Shown here one piece after another: positions 27,272 to 35,478 of a DNA stretch of 64,000 nucleotides; positions within the stretch are counted from its first letter, which is position 1, and every line of letters starts with the position of its first letter. The position numbers and the translations under genes were made by a program. Source of the stretch: Deltaproteobacteria bacterium (GTDB taxonomy: Bacteria; Myxococcota_A; Polyangia; Haliangiales; Haliangiaceae); the NCBI GenBank assembly GCA_020630875.1, contig JAHDIH010000001.1, positions 372,001 through 436,000 on the forward strand, in the 5' to 3' direction. Under the pieces are notes generated by a model, which was not told where the DNA came from, searched no databases, and saw only the letters and a program-made list of their open reading frames with translations.

Positions 27272-27539
27272 ACATAGCCAATTGGTAGAGATTGTTAACG
27301 AGCGGGGCCTTCACGCGAGGGCTGCGACAAAGTTTGTAGAACTTGCCGCCCAGTTTGATGCAGATATCTTTGTCCGGCATGGTGAGATAGAGGTAAGTGG
27401 CAAAAGTATCATGGGCATTTTGATGTTAGTAGCAGCTAAAGGATCTACGATTGAGGTGATAGCTTCGGGGCCGCAAGGTACCGAGTCTGTGGAAGCTCTT
27501 TGTGCACTGGTTACGTCACGGTTTGGCGAAGATGAATGA
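27264..27539 (+). CDS. ptsH: Phosphocarrier protein HPr
   Basis: 91 residues. Active-site His18 in NERGLHARAA and regulatory Ser48 in SGKSIMGILML, the site for the HprK encoded upstream. Accepts phosphate from EI and passes it to the IIA domain. Overlaps rapZ by eight bases and ptsI by eight. Confidence 0.96.
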   Translation: MSEHSQLVEIVNERGLHARAATKFVELAAQFDADIFVRHGEIEVSGKSIMGILMLVAAKGSTIEVIASGPQGTESVEALCALVTSRFGEDE

Positions 27540-29070
27540 AAAAGTCTTTGGTGAGCCAATAAGTCCAGGCATTGGTAGCGGAGAAGTCTGGCATTGGCGC
27601 ATCGCTTTCAGTGCCGTCCAGACCAACTTTACAGATGCCGCGGCGTTGGCAAAACAGAGTCTTCAGCCGTTCCAAAGCAGTGAGTTTTTCTCTCTTTACA
27701 TGGGAATGCTATCGGACCCCATGCTAAAAAAGTTGGTAGAGGACGGACAGCAAAATGGATTGAGCTTTGAAGCCGCCGTCCGTGAAGCACAACAAACGAT
27801 TACCAAGGTTGTTGCCGCTGCTGGAGGCGACAGCTATATCGCCGCCCGAGCCGACGATGTTGCGAAGGTTTGCGACCTTCTTCTGCGAAGTGAGACTCCC
27901 GTGACAGTCCCGCCAGGAAAAGTGGCAGTTGCCGACCACCTTACGCTGACGCAAATTCTTTCGCTGCCTCGTAGTCGATTAGCGGGACTTGTCATCGGAA
28001 ATACTGGGATTAATTCTCATTTGGCGCTGCTAGCCAGGGGCGCCGGTATTCCGACAGTTGGTGGCATTGACGCCCCTTGTAAACTATTCCCTGAAGGCGT
28101 AAATGTTATCGTCGATGGTAATTCTGGTTCGATCAAAGAAGGGCGTGATATTGCCAAAAAGCCCGACAAGTTTACTACTGGCGCGGTGAGTACAGCGTGC
28201 GGCATTGAAATTACACTGTTAGCCAATGTCGAATCTTCCTGGCAGGTAGCTCAACTCGGGGGGACTCGAGCTGTTGGTTTGTACCGAACGGAATTTGAGG
28301 CAATTGCAACGAGGGAATTTCCCAGCAGAAAGCGGTGGGAAAAAATTGCTAAAGACGTACTAGCTGAGACTTCAGATGTTGCATTTAGACTCTATGATAT
28401 CGGTGCAGACAAGCAACTCAATCATGGGGCCGTTAACGAACAGAATCCCGCTCTTGGTAGGCGCGCCCATCGGCGATGGTCTGAGGAAACTTATTGGTCG
28501 CATGCAAAAGCGCAAGCTTTGGGGCTTTTGGCTGCGACTCAGCACTCTGAGGTGCGTATCACCCTCCCGTTTGTCGCCGACACGGAAGAAGCCGTCTACG
28601 TTAAGAGCGCAATTGAAAATCTGGGCAACGAAGTTCCAGGGTTTCGAGCAGAGAATCTTCGGTTTGGGGTAATGCTTGAACTGCCAAGCGTTCTTTGTGA
28701 CATTAAGAATTTAGACCAACAATTTGATTACTTCTCAGTTGGGACCAATGATTTGTTGCAATACCTGTACGCAACCGACAGGGAGCGTCGAGAGGATTCT
28801 TTCTCTAGCGTTTGCCGCCCCTCGGCTCTTAGGTTCTTACATGCATTGTTGCAACCGATAACCATTCCCATAACGGTCTGTGGTAACGCTGGTAGTGACG
28901 CCCTTCAATTAAAGGCGCTTATCGCAATCGGATACAGAAGATTCTCTGTTCCTGCTGGTATTGGAGCCTCCATTCGCAAGATCGTCTCCGAAATTTCCAT
29001 TCCCAAAGAGCTTGGTAAGAACTTACTTAGTACTGTAACTAAAGCCGAAGTTAGCGAGCTGTTAGTTTGA
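27532..29070 (+). CDS. ptsI: PTS enzyme I, divergent
   Basis: 512 residues from ATG 27532 (MNEKVFGEPISPGIGSG). Domains in order: EI N-terminal (1-120), phosphohistidine domain with GNTGINSHLALLARGAGIP (about His163), and PEP-binding barrel with GLYRTEF, DIGADKQLN, NPALGRRAHR, SVGTNDLLQYLYATDRE and TVCGNAGSD (catalytic Cys). It is about 60 residues shorter than usual EI and several family positions differ (DIGGDK is DIGADK, CGEMAGD is CGNAGSD). Autophosphorylates from PEP and feeds HPr. With no sugar permease gene nearby the chain appears regulatory. Confidence 0.93.
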   Translation: MNEKVFGEPISPGIGSGEVWHWRIAFSAVQTNFTDAAALAKQSLQPFQSSEFFSLYMGMLSDPMLKKLVEDGQQNGLSFEAAVREAQQTITKVVAAAGGDSYIAARADDVAKVCDLLLRSETPVTVPPGKVAVADHLTLTQILSLPRSRLAGLVIGNTGINSHLALLARGAGIPTVGGIDAPCKLFPEGVNVIVDGNSGSIKEGRDIAKKPDKFTTGAVSTACGIEITLLANVESSWQVAQLGGTRAVGLYRTEFEAIATREFPSRKRWEKIAKDVLAETSDVAFRLYDIGADKQLNHGAVNEQNPALGRRAHRRWSEETYWSHAKAQALGLLAATQHSEVRITLPFVADTEEAVYVKSAIENLGNEVPGFRAENLRFGVMLELPSVLCDIKNLDQQFDYFSVGTNDLLQYLYATDRERREDSFSSVCRPSALRFLHALLQPITIPITVCGNAGSDALQLKALIAIGYRRFSVPAGIGASIRKIVSEISIPKELGKNLLSTVTKAEVSELLV

Positions 29071-29264
29071 AAGTTAGACAACTAAAAGGCGTGCTACTGC
29101 TGTTTCTCGCGTTGGGGTTTGTTTGGGCATGTCGACGTGTTCCTGAGCTGGTAGAGCCACATTTTGATTGGCCGCAGGACGCTGGAGTTAGGGATGCCGG
29201 TACAGACGCTAATCTGGATGGCCAATTACAAAGTTCTGAGGTTAAAAAGGGACTTTACTGGTAA
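29067..29264 (+). CDS. Very small putative lipoprotein
   Basis: 65 residues, TTG start overlapping the ptsI stop (TTGA). Hydrophobic MKVRQLKGVLLLFLALGFVWAC gives a possible lipobox at Cys22, although Trp two places before the Cys is atypical. The rest is acidic (Asp-rich). Its last 23 bases overlap the convergent pseudouridine synthase gene. The overlap start and hydrophobic N-terminus support a real gene; no family recognised. Confidence 0.45.
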   Translation: MKVRQLKGVLLLFLALGFVWACRRVPELVEPHFDWPQDAGVRDAGTDANLDGQLQSSEVKKGLYW

Positions 29265-30804
29265 TAGAGACTTCATTTTTTGTCATGGGGTGAAGAAAAC
29301 GGATTGCGTCGGCGTGCAATAACATTCTTTCTGCCTGATTGCCGTAGAGTCTATCGCCTACGATAGGAGCGTTTAGTCCCAGGGGGTGGCTGCAATGAAC
29401 TCGCAATTGGTGCGTTCGTCCTGTCTTTGGAATTAGTGCCAGTCTAGAAAACGTTTGATCGGTCGACTTACACTCCCATTCGGTAATTGATTGCTTTCCC
29501 GATGGAGCGTGTATCTGTCTTGGTCTATCATTTACGTCGAGAGTAAGAGGTAGTGAGAGTAGGCCTTTTCCAGTGACCACTCCTTCTACCACCGCTGTAT
29601 AATGTTTGTGAATTTTTCTTTCCGAAAACAAACGTTGCATAGCCACATAAGCAGGTTTCTGTTTTGCCGCGAGCAATAATCCTGACGTGTCTAGATCGAG
29701 TCGATGGATCAACTTTGCTTCCGAAAACATATCTTCGAGTAAACTTTGCGCCGAGTGTTTCATGTTCTTATGACGTCCTGGAACTGATAAAAGGCCGTGA
29801 GGTTTTTCAATAGCGATAAGCCATTTGTCTTCGAACACCGCTGATATTGTAGCTTCTGGTTTGCTTGCGAAGGATGGGGCTTCTTCATGAGGAATCCCCT
29901 TGAGCATGTAGTCCAATATCGGAGCGCATTTGCCTCTGCAAGATGGGTAGAATTCTCCATGCCTGCGTACGTGAGACGCCGATGGCGGGCCCCACCAAAA
30001 CTCAGCCATAGCAAGAGGCTTCATGCCATTCTCCAATGCGTATTGCAGTAGCTTGATACCCGCGCAATCCCCCGCCCCCCCAGGAACTTGTCCGTGGAAA
30101 AGTTCTTTTAGCGTCGTACGTTTTCCGTGACTGTTGGCTATCGCGTACGTAGCTTGCATTTTGGGGAGAAGTTCGCGACTTCTTCGGCTGCTCTCCTTCT
30201 TTAGTGCAGCTATTTGTTTTAGAGTTTTAGTTGCTTTTTCTTTAAGGGGCGCAATCTCTTTCTCGAGTGTTGATTTTAGTAGTTTCCATTCGAGTTTGTC
30301 TTTTTTGCTTTCGGCAGACAAGAGACTGGTAGCTTTGGTGGCATTCTCTCTAGCTAGTCGGCGCTTCGCTTTTTTTGCTGTGTTTTCTTCTTGAGCCCTC
30401 AAACGAATTTGATGGTGCTTAGCGCTTAGTTGGTAGAATTGCAGTAGTTCGACGCTCTGTTCAAGAGTGGCGATTTCTTTTTGAAGCGCGGTTATTTGGG
30501 GCCCATCCCGTTCTAAAAGTTGCAGGTACCTCTCGGTAAACGTCGGAGGTACAAAGCCAGCCTCAAACCAGCTTTGGTTTCGCATTCCCGAGAAACCCGC
30601 AATATACCCGTATTTTCCATTTTGCAGCTGCACGACTAACACGCCGAACATTTTTCCCTCTTGGTCCACCTTTAAATTTTTCTGAAGGTCTTTCGCCGCT
30701 TGGACAGCTAGAGGATGGGCCATGCTCAGTGGCGAAGGAAACTTCTCGGGTAAGGACCCCGAGCTTTGGATGTTGATCGGGTAGAGTGTTGCCGCAGGTG
30801 GCAT
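29242..30804 (-). CDS. RluA-family pseudouridine synthase with long N-terminal coiled-coil extension
   Basis: 520 residues from ATG 30804 (MPPAATLYPINIQ). Residues about 120-260 are charged and helical, a predicted coiled coil (KAKRRLARENATKA). A conserved block VPGGAGDCAGIKLLQYAL ... LAMAEFWWGPP ... FYPSCRGKCAPI follows, with a CxGKC-type cysteine pair. The synthase domain starts about residue 325: EKPHGLLSVPG, LIHRLDLDTSGLLLAAK with the catalytic Asp, and IPKTGRTHQLRVHCSH. Isomerises uridines in rRNA or tRNA; the target is not known. The start is only 14 bases from the divergent NTF2-like gene's start. Confidence 0.9.
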   Translation of the reverse strand: MPPAATLYPINIQSSGSLPEKFPSPLSMAHPLAVQAAKDLQKNLKVDQEGKMFGVLVVQLQNGKYGYIAGFSGMRNQSWFEAGFVPPTFTERYLQLLERDGPQITALQKEIATLEQSVELLQFYQLSAKHHQIRLRAQEENTAKKAKRRLARENATKATSLLSAESKKDKLEWKLLKSTLEKEIAPLKEKATKTLKQIAALKKESSRRSRELLPKMQATYAIANSHGKRTTLKELFHGQVPGGAGDCAGIKLLQYALENGMKPLAMAEFWWGPPSASHVRRHGEFYPSCRGKCAPILDYMLKGIPHEEAPSFASKPEATISAVFEDKWLIAIEKPHGLLSVPGRHKNMKHSAQSLLEDMFSEAKLIHRLDLDTSGLLLAAKQKPAYVAMQRLFSERKIHKHYTAVVEGVVTGKGLLSLPLTLDVNDRPRQIHAPSGKQSITEWECKSTDQTFSRLALIPKTGRTHQLRVHCSHPLGLNAPIVGDRLYGNQAERMLLHADAIRFLHPMTKNEVSITSKVPF

Positions 30805-30807
30805 TGC

Positions 30808-30816
30808 TATCCTATA
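30808..30816. promoter_or_regulatory. Overlapping divergent -10 boxes between two start codons
   Basis: The two ATGs (30804 leftward, 30819 rightward) are separated by 14 bases. Rightward -10 TATCCT (30808-30813) ends 5 bases before its ATG; leftward -10 TATAGG (30816-30811) ends 6 bases before its ATG. The boxes share 30811-30813, so the promoters should exclude each other and both transcripts would be leaderless. Confidence 0.5.
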
Positions 30817-30818
30817 CC

Positions 30819-31157
30819 ATGCACGTGACTCCAATTGAATTAGCACAAGCCCAACTCGATGCATATAATGCCCATGACATTGAGGCCTTTTTAGCCTGCT
30901 ATGCTGAGGATGTAATAGTTGGTGAACTTCCCGCTGGTAACGTTTCTTACGTTGGGCGAGACGCAATGCGGCAGCGCTACACGCCGATGTTCGCTAAGGC
31001 AACCGTCCATGCAGAACTCACCGACAGGAAAGATATGGGGCAAGTGATTGTGGATTGCGAGCATGTCACTGGTGTACCAGGTGCTCCCATAATCGCTATT
31101 GCAATTTATGAAATGCGAGAAAACGAAATTGCGCGGGTTTGGTTTATTCGTAAGTAA
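30819..31157 (+). CDS. NTF2-like/SnoaL-fold protein
   Basis: 112 residues from ATG 30819 (MHVTPIELAQAQLDAYNAHD); a GTG 33 bases upstream would extend into the divergent gene. The pattern AYNAHDIEAFLACYAEDV and GRDAMRQRYTPMF is typical of the small SnoaL-like/NTF2 fold (steroid isomerase-like proteins). Members are isomerases, hydrolases or ligand-binding proteins; activity cannot be told from sequence. Confidence 0.85.
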   Translation: MHVTPIELAQAQLDAYNAHDIEAFLACYAEDVIVGELPAGNVSYVGRDAMRQRYTPMFAKATVHAELTDRKDMGQVIVDCEHVTGVPGAPIIAIAIYEMRENEIARVWFIRK

Positions 31158-31158
31158 T

Positions 31159-31192
31159 AAAAAAGGGCGACCACCCTTTGAGGTGGCCACCC
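31159..31192 (-). terminator. Terminator of the TSP3 surface protein gene
   Basis: GGGCGACCACC (31165-31175) / GGTGGCCACCC (31182-31192), two mismatches, 6-base loop. On the minus strand a run of six Ts follows. It probably also ends the convergent NTF2-like gene. Confidence 0.8.
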
Positions 31193-31213
31193 TAGTTGTA
31201 GGTCTTTACAGTC

Positions 31214-34200
31214 TTAGAACTTTCGTCGACCAACCATCATGAAGACAATCAACATCCCTATTGGTGCGAGTGGGCTCTGAGAGCTGCATGCTCCACCGGC
31301 TACTCCCCAGTTGGTTGCTTCCTTAAAGTCTGGCTGACCGTTACCATCTTTATCAGTAGGTTCATCTATGTCTGGAATTCCATCGTCGTCGGAGTCTAAA
31401 TCTCTGTAATCTGGTACTCCATCGCCATCTGTGTCGACAGGTCTGGTATCGGGGTTGTCGTCGCCGGCTTCGTTAATATCAGCGATATTGTCACCATCTG
31501 TGTCCAGGTCAAGATAGTCGGGTGTATCGTCGCCATCGGTATCTGTCGGCGCTGTCGCTCCGCTGGATCCGAAGCCAGAAGCGTTGTCTTGCGAGTCTAC
31601 GAGTCCATCACCATCGGTATCCGCGCCAGAGCATGCTCCAAAGCAATCGGTATCGGCTTCGTCAGAGTCGTAGATATTGTCATCGTCAGAATCTAGGTCT
31701 CTGAAGTCAGCAGTTCCATCGGAGTCGCTATCTACAGCGTCAGTCGTAACCCCAGACTCAAGTCCGGTTTCGACATCATCGCAAAGTCCATTCGCACCAA
31801 AGCCACTTCCGCAGTCTATTAGTCCAGAGTCTGCAACAAGTCCGTGTCCAGCTTCTTGCGCATCGAACAGTCCATCGTTGTCGCTGTCAATATCGAAGCT
31901 GTCGGGAACGCCGTCACCATCGGTATCTACGTTGCCATCTCCTTCTTCAATATCTGTGATGCCATCGTTGTCATCATCCAGGTCAACAATATTATTGATT
32001 CCATCGCCGTCGTGGTCTCCAAGAGGTGTGATGCCGAATCCATTAAATCCGTCGACGTCATCTAGGACGCCATCACCGTCTGTGTCGGTGCCTTCGCACA
32101 CGCCGTCGTTGTCAGCATCTACGCAGTTTACGGCATCGGGTGTTCCATCGTTGTTGGAGTCTAAGTCGGTATAGTCAGGAGCGCCATCGTCGTCGGAGTC
32201 AGCGGGTGCTGGGCTTCCTGGGTCGCCAAACGCCGCATCATCATCGTCGATGCTGTCAACGATACCGTCTCCATCGGCATCGGGACCATCGCACACGCCG
32301 TTGCGATTGCTATCGACGCAATTCGAGCCGCCTTCGGTTAGATCAACGGTCCCATCGTTGTCAGAGTCTAGGTCCAGGTGATTCGGAACTCCGTCTCCGT
32401 CAAAATCGTCGGGGACAATTTCGCCAGATGCTGGGTTGCCGAAGCCGTCGACTGGTCCGTCGCAAACCGCATCGGTTGGTGCACGGTCCAGGCAGTTACT
32501 GCCGGCTTCATCTAGATCAACGATACCGTCATTATCCGAGTCCAAGTCTCTGAAGTCTGGTACTCCATCGCCATCTGTGTCGACCGGTTGGTCTGAACCT
32601 TGCCCATTACCATCGTAGTCTGCAACTCCAGACTCTGGTGTTGTTTCAAGCGCGTCGCAGAATCCGTTAGCGCCATATCCGCCGCATACTACTGGGTAGT
32701 CGTAGCCTGCTTCTTGAGCATCAAGTAGTCCGTCGTTGTCTGAATCGAGATCGAGACTATCGACAACTCCGTCACCATCCGTATCGACGCTGCCATTTCC
32801 TTCATCGATGTCTAGAATTCCATCGTTGTCATCGTCGATGTCCACCATGTCGGGAATGCCATCATTATCGCTGTCATCGTCACCAGCGTTACAAATGGAG
32901 TCGCCATCTGTATCGGCACCATCGTTTGAAGTCGCAGGTGGTCCGGCTGTTACAGAACAATCGTCGCAAGTATCGCCATCTCGGTCGCCGCAGTTGTTTG
33001 GATCGTTAGGATTTGAACCCCAACTACAAATTTCCTCCCAGTCCGTAACCTGATCACCGTCCGTATCGCCACTGTCCACAATTGTGATGCTTATCGGTGC
33101 ACTTTGCGCAGTCTCAATGTTGGTGTACGTGTCGAGGTAAGCTTCGTTTCCTTTTGATTCAGAGTCGAATTGTCCCCAAGAGCGCGCGTTGGTATTAGGG
33201 GTTGGGATGGATGCGTACGGCCCAGAAAGAACACCGGAGAACCCCGGGTTTTCGAGTGATATAGCGCCATTTGGCATTGGTTCTGCGTTGGCTTGTACTT
33301 CTTGGTCGTTCCAGAACATGTTTAGTGGCGATCGCTGTCCGTTATTGTCGACGTAGTACATTTGAAGACCCAAATAAGAAGTTTCGATGTCTTCAGCGAT
33401 ATAGTGAAACGAACCCACTTGAAGCTCAATGACGCATTGGTATGTGCCAGCACCAACTACGGTCCCGCTATTGTCCTCGCCATTCCACTGAATCGTGTTG
33501 CTACCAGTGCCGGCGCGCTGAAGAATGGAACCATCTGTAGAAGACCCACGGTCGTAAACACCGTCGCCATTGAAGTCGCAAACCAGTTGTGCGTTACCTT
33601 CAATGTTGGAATCGTAGTAAAAAGTTCCGCCGACTCCCTCTTGAAGGGTCTGACATAGTGAGGTTCCGTCGTCGTGATTGACCCCTGTTAGTACTGGTGG
33701 GGTGAATGAGTAACTGGCAGCTTCCGGCGGATTGAAGTAGATGCGATATTCCGGAGCAAATGTTGCGTTGGCTCGTAGGGCACTACGACCTGCATCAAGT
33801 CCGTCTAGGCCGGATTGATTCGCGGAGAGTGCGTACTCAAAACCAGAAAGACCGTTGGTCTTCATTTCCACCACCGCGCCTTGGCCAGCTACGCCGCCAG
33901 GAACGACAGCATAGACGCTGGAGCCGAGAGAACGGCTTTCTTCGTAGCTTCCAGTCCCGAAACGCCACCTGAGCGAGGAGAGTCGGCCGCTGGTACTGGC
34001 TACACCGGTCAGTCCAACGTCCCACGCGCCGCTTTGTTCCGTATCGTTTTCGACGCCGTACACACCATTTTCTGTGGTATCGAAAGTGGTTCCGCTGGCT
34101 AACGTGGCACTGGTACCGCTGGGAGTGGTTACGATTAATTGTCCATCTCCGGTCCAAGAGATGTTTTCTGTTGTGTGATCAAGAACGTCCAGGAGCATTG

Positions 34201-34318
34201 GCACCCCAGCTTTCAGCCCTTGATTGGCACCGACTTGGTCACTTCCTTCGGCGTGAGCGAAGGACGCTGCGCAGATTAGTGCGCTCGCGACCGTAAAATT
34301 TAAGTATTTAGTTTTCAT
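31214..34318 (-). CDS. Secreted thrombospondin type 3 repeat protein with MYXO-CTERM-like tail
   Basis: 1034 residues. Signal peptide MKTKYLNFTVASALICAASFAHA. Residues about 25-410 are beta-rich, with a FlgD-like Ig segment (TIQWNGEDNSGTVVGAGTYQCVI) at about 275-300. From about 415 to 1000 there is a dense TSP3 array: repeated DxDxDG..D units with DLDSDNDG and DTDGDGVPD, each able to bind Ca2+. The tail GGACSSQSPLAPIGMLIVFMMVGRRKF (about 1008-1034) is Cys, hydrophobic helix, RR, a MYXO-CTERM-type signal. Ordinary ribosome site AAGGAATT. Likely calcium-stabilised and surface-anchored; function such as adhesion is inference. Confidence 0.88.
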   Translation of the reverse strand: MKTKYLNFTVASALICAASFAHAEGSDQVGANQGLKAGVPMLLDVLDHTTENISWTGDGQLIVTTPSGTSATLASGTTFDTTENGVYGVENDTEQSGAWDVGLTGVASTSGRLSSLRWRFGTGSYEESRSLGSSVYAVVPGGVAGQGAVVEMKTNGLSGFEYALSANQSGLDGLDAGRSALRANATFAPEYRIYFNPPEAASYSFTPPVLTGVNHDDGTSLCQTLQEGVGGTFYYDSNIEGNAQLVCDFNGDGVYDRGSSTDGSILQRAGTGSNTIQWNGEDNSGTVVGAGTYQCVIELQVGSFHYIAEDIETSYLGLQMYYVDNNGQRSPLNMFWNDQEVQANAEPMPNGAISLENPGFSGVLSGPYASIPTPNTNARSWGQFDSESKGNEAYLDTYTNIETAQSAPISITIVDSGDTDGDQVTDWEEICSWGSNPNDPNNCGDRDGDTCDDCSVTAGPPATSNDGADTDGDSICNAGDDDSDNDGIPDMVDIDDDNDGILDIDEGNGSVDTDGDGVVDSLDLDSDNDGLLDAQEAGYDYPVVCGGYGANGFCDALETTPESGVADYDGNGQGSDQPVDTDGDGVPDFRDLDSDNDGIVDLDEAGSNCLDRAPTDAVCDGPVDGFGNPASGEIVPDDFDGDGVPNHLDLDSDNDGTVDLTEGGSNCVDSNRNGVCDGPDADGDGIVDSIDDDDAAFGDPGSPAPADSDDDGAPDYTDLDSNNDGTPDAVNCVDADNDGVCEGTDTDGDGVLDDVDGFNGFGITPLGDHDGDGINNIVDLDDDNDGITDIEEGDGNVDTDGDGVPDSFDIDSDNDGLFDAQEAGHGLVADSGLIDCGSGFGANGLCDDVETGLESGVTTDAVDSDSDGTADFRDLDSDDDNIYDSDEADTDCFGACSGADTDGDGLVDSQDNASGFGSSGATAPTDTDGDDTPDYLDLDTDGDNIADINEAGDDNPDTRPVDTDGDGVPDYRDLDSDDDGIPDIDEPTDKDGNGQPDFKEATNWGVAGGACSSQSPLAPIGMLIVFMMVGRRKF

Positions 34319-34361
34319 AGTAATTCCTTGTTGGTTCCTCGACGTTGCGATTTAGATTCAG

Positions 34362-35180
34362 TCACTTGTTAAGCGTCACTTGAGCTTCAAGTGATACCTT
34401 CTGTCCTATCGATCCCCCGGCGTCGGCGACGCCAAAGTCAGAGAGTTTGATTGTTCCGTTGGTTTTGATTCGAATGCCCGAGTTGTTGGATTCGACAACG
34501 GTGAACGGTAGGCTGATGGTTTTTGCCTTACCTCGGAAACTGACCTTCGCTTTAGCAGCGTATCCTTTTCCTTTTTTGGAGATGTTGTTGATTGCAATGG
34601 TTGCTTGACCGAACTTAGCAGCGTCTAAAAGGTCAGAGCTTTTAATGTGTTTGTCGCGTCCTTTGTTTCCGGAACTTAAAGGTGCGATTGGTACGACTAG
34701 GGTCGCGCTACTCTTCGTAATGTTACTCGGTAAAATTTTAGATGTTTTGCTGGTTGGTTTTCCAAGTTTCACGACAACCGGATCGTTTGGCTTAGGAGGG
34801 TTATGCCAAACTTTGACCTTAGCGTAGTCTCCAGAGGTAGACAGAGGTTTGTCTGTGGAAGCTTTCGCATTCGCGCTGGACGTGGTTTTCGATGAAGCAA
34901 TCGAGGTTCGTGAAGCACTCGCGATACTGCTTGCGACCGAAGAAGCCTGCACGCTGCTTGCGACCGAAGAAGTTTGCGCGCTGCTTGCGACCGAAGAAGT
35001 TTGCGCGCTGCTTGCTACCGAAGAAGTCTGCACGCCGCTTGCTATCGAAGAATTCGCAACGCTCGCGACCGAAGAAGCTGCCGAACTGATAGAGCTCGCA
35101 GGCTGACTCATGGTTTTCTTTGTTTCCTCTGCCTTACACGATAAAACGGCAACAAGAATCAGTAGGGTACTTTTGAACAT
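34362..35180 (-). CDS. YceI-like lipoprotein with Ser/Ala 9-residue repeats
   Basis: 272 residues. Lipobox AVLSC at Cys15. Residues about 25-95 are a low-complexity linker of SSVASSAQT-type nonapeptides. The C-terminal domain (about 115-272) follows the YceI pattern: LDAAKFGQATIAI, YAAKAKVSFRGKAKTISLPFTV, TIKLSDFGVADAGG. YceI proteins are periplasmic lipocalin-like beta barrels binding polyisoprenoid or amphiphilic ligands. Placed just upstream of the TSP3 gene on the same strand but with 43 bases between and separate ribosome site, so co-transcription is possible. Confidence 0.75.
   Translation of the reverse strand: MFKSTLLILVAVLSCKAEETKKTMSQPASSISSAASSVASVANSSIASGVQTSSVASSAQTSSVASSAQTSSVASSVQASSVASSIASASRTSIASSKTTSSANAKASTDKPLSTSGDYAKVKVWHNPPKPNDPVVVKLGKPTSKTSKILPSNITKSSATLVVPIAPLSSGNKGRDKHIKSSDLLDAAKFGQATIAINNISKKGKGYAAKAKVSFRGKAKTISLPFTVVESNNSGIRIKTNGTIKLSDFGVADAGGSIGQKVSLEAQVTLNK
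34915..35062. repeat. In-frame 27-bp tandem repeats in the YceI-like lipoprotein gene
   Basis: About five copies of a 27-base unit with core CTGCTTGCGACCGAAGAAG start at 34927, 34954, 34981, 35008 and (diverged) 35035. They encode the SSVASSAQT nonapeptide. Two central copies are identical or nearly so, suggesting recent copy-number change. Confidence 0.85.
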
Positions 35181-35186
35181 CGGCGG

Positions 35187-35215
35187 ACACTGTCAGGGAT
35201 GATTTCTTTGGTCAA
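35187..35215 (-). promoter_or_regulatory. Leaderless-type promoter of the YceI-like lipoprotein gene
   Basis: Minus strand: -35 TTGACC (35215-35210), 17-base spacer, weak -10 CAGTGT (35192-35187), 6 bases to ATG 35180. The spacing and -35 match the histidine kinase and tetR promoters, but the -10 is poor. Confidence 0.4.
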
Positions 35216-35478
35216 CGGTTATTTTTTCGAAAAGTAGCCGTAAACGGTGGGTAGGGGGCCTGACTACATGGTCTGGCCTTCTGAAACTATTTCACTTTTG
35301 GACTACGTAAGTTCGTGTAATTCCGAAGTGACTTTCAGTGACGGCAACTCAATAAGTGGACGTTTCTTCCTGAATTGCAATGCCGATCTCGTCGAAGACG
35401 AATAGCTTCGGTTCAGCAGCCCGGTTGGCCGGCTGTTTCCATGCCGACATTGATATTTAGGTATGATAACAAGCTGCT

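Noticed and set aside
31522-33972. Long rightward frames rich in Ser, Pro or Arg opposite the first TSP3 gene
   Set aside because: They are mirror frames of a repetitive Asp-rich gene; composition is a by-product of GAT/GAC repeats and none has a plausible start or known domain.
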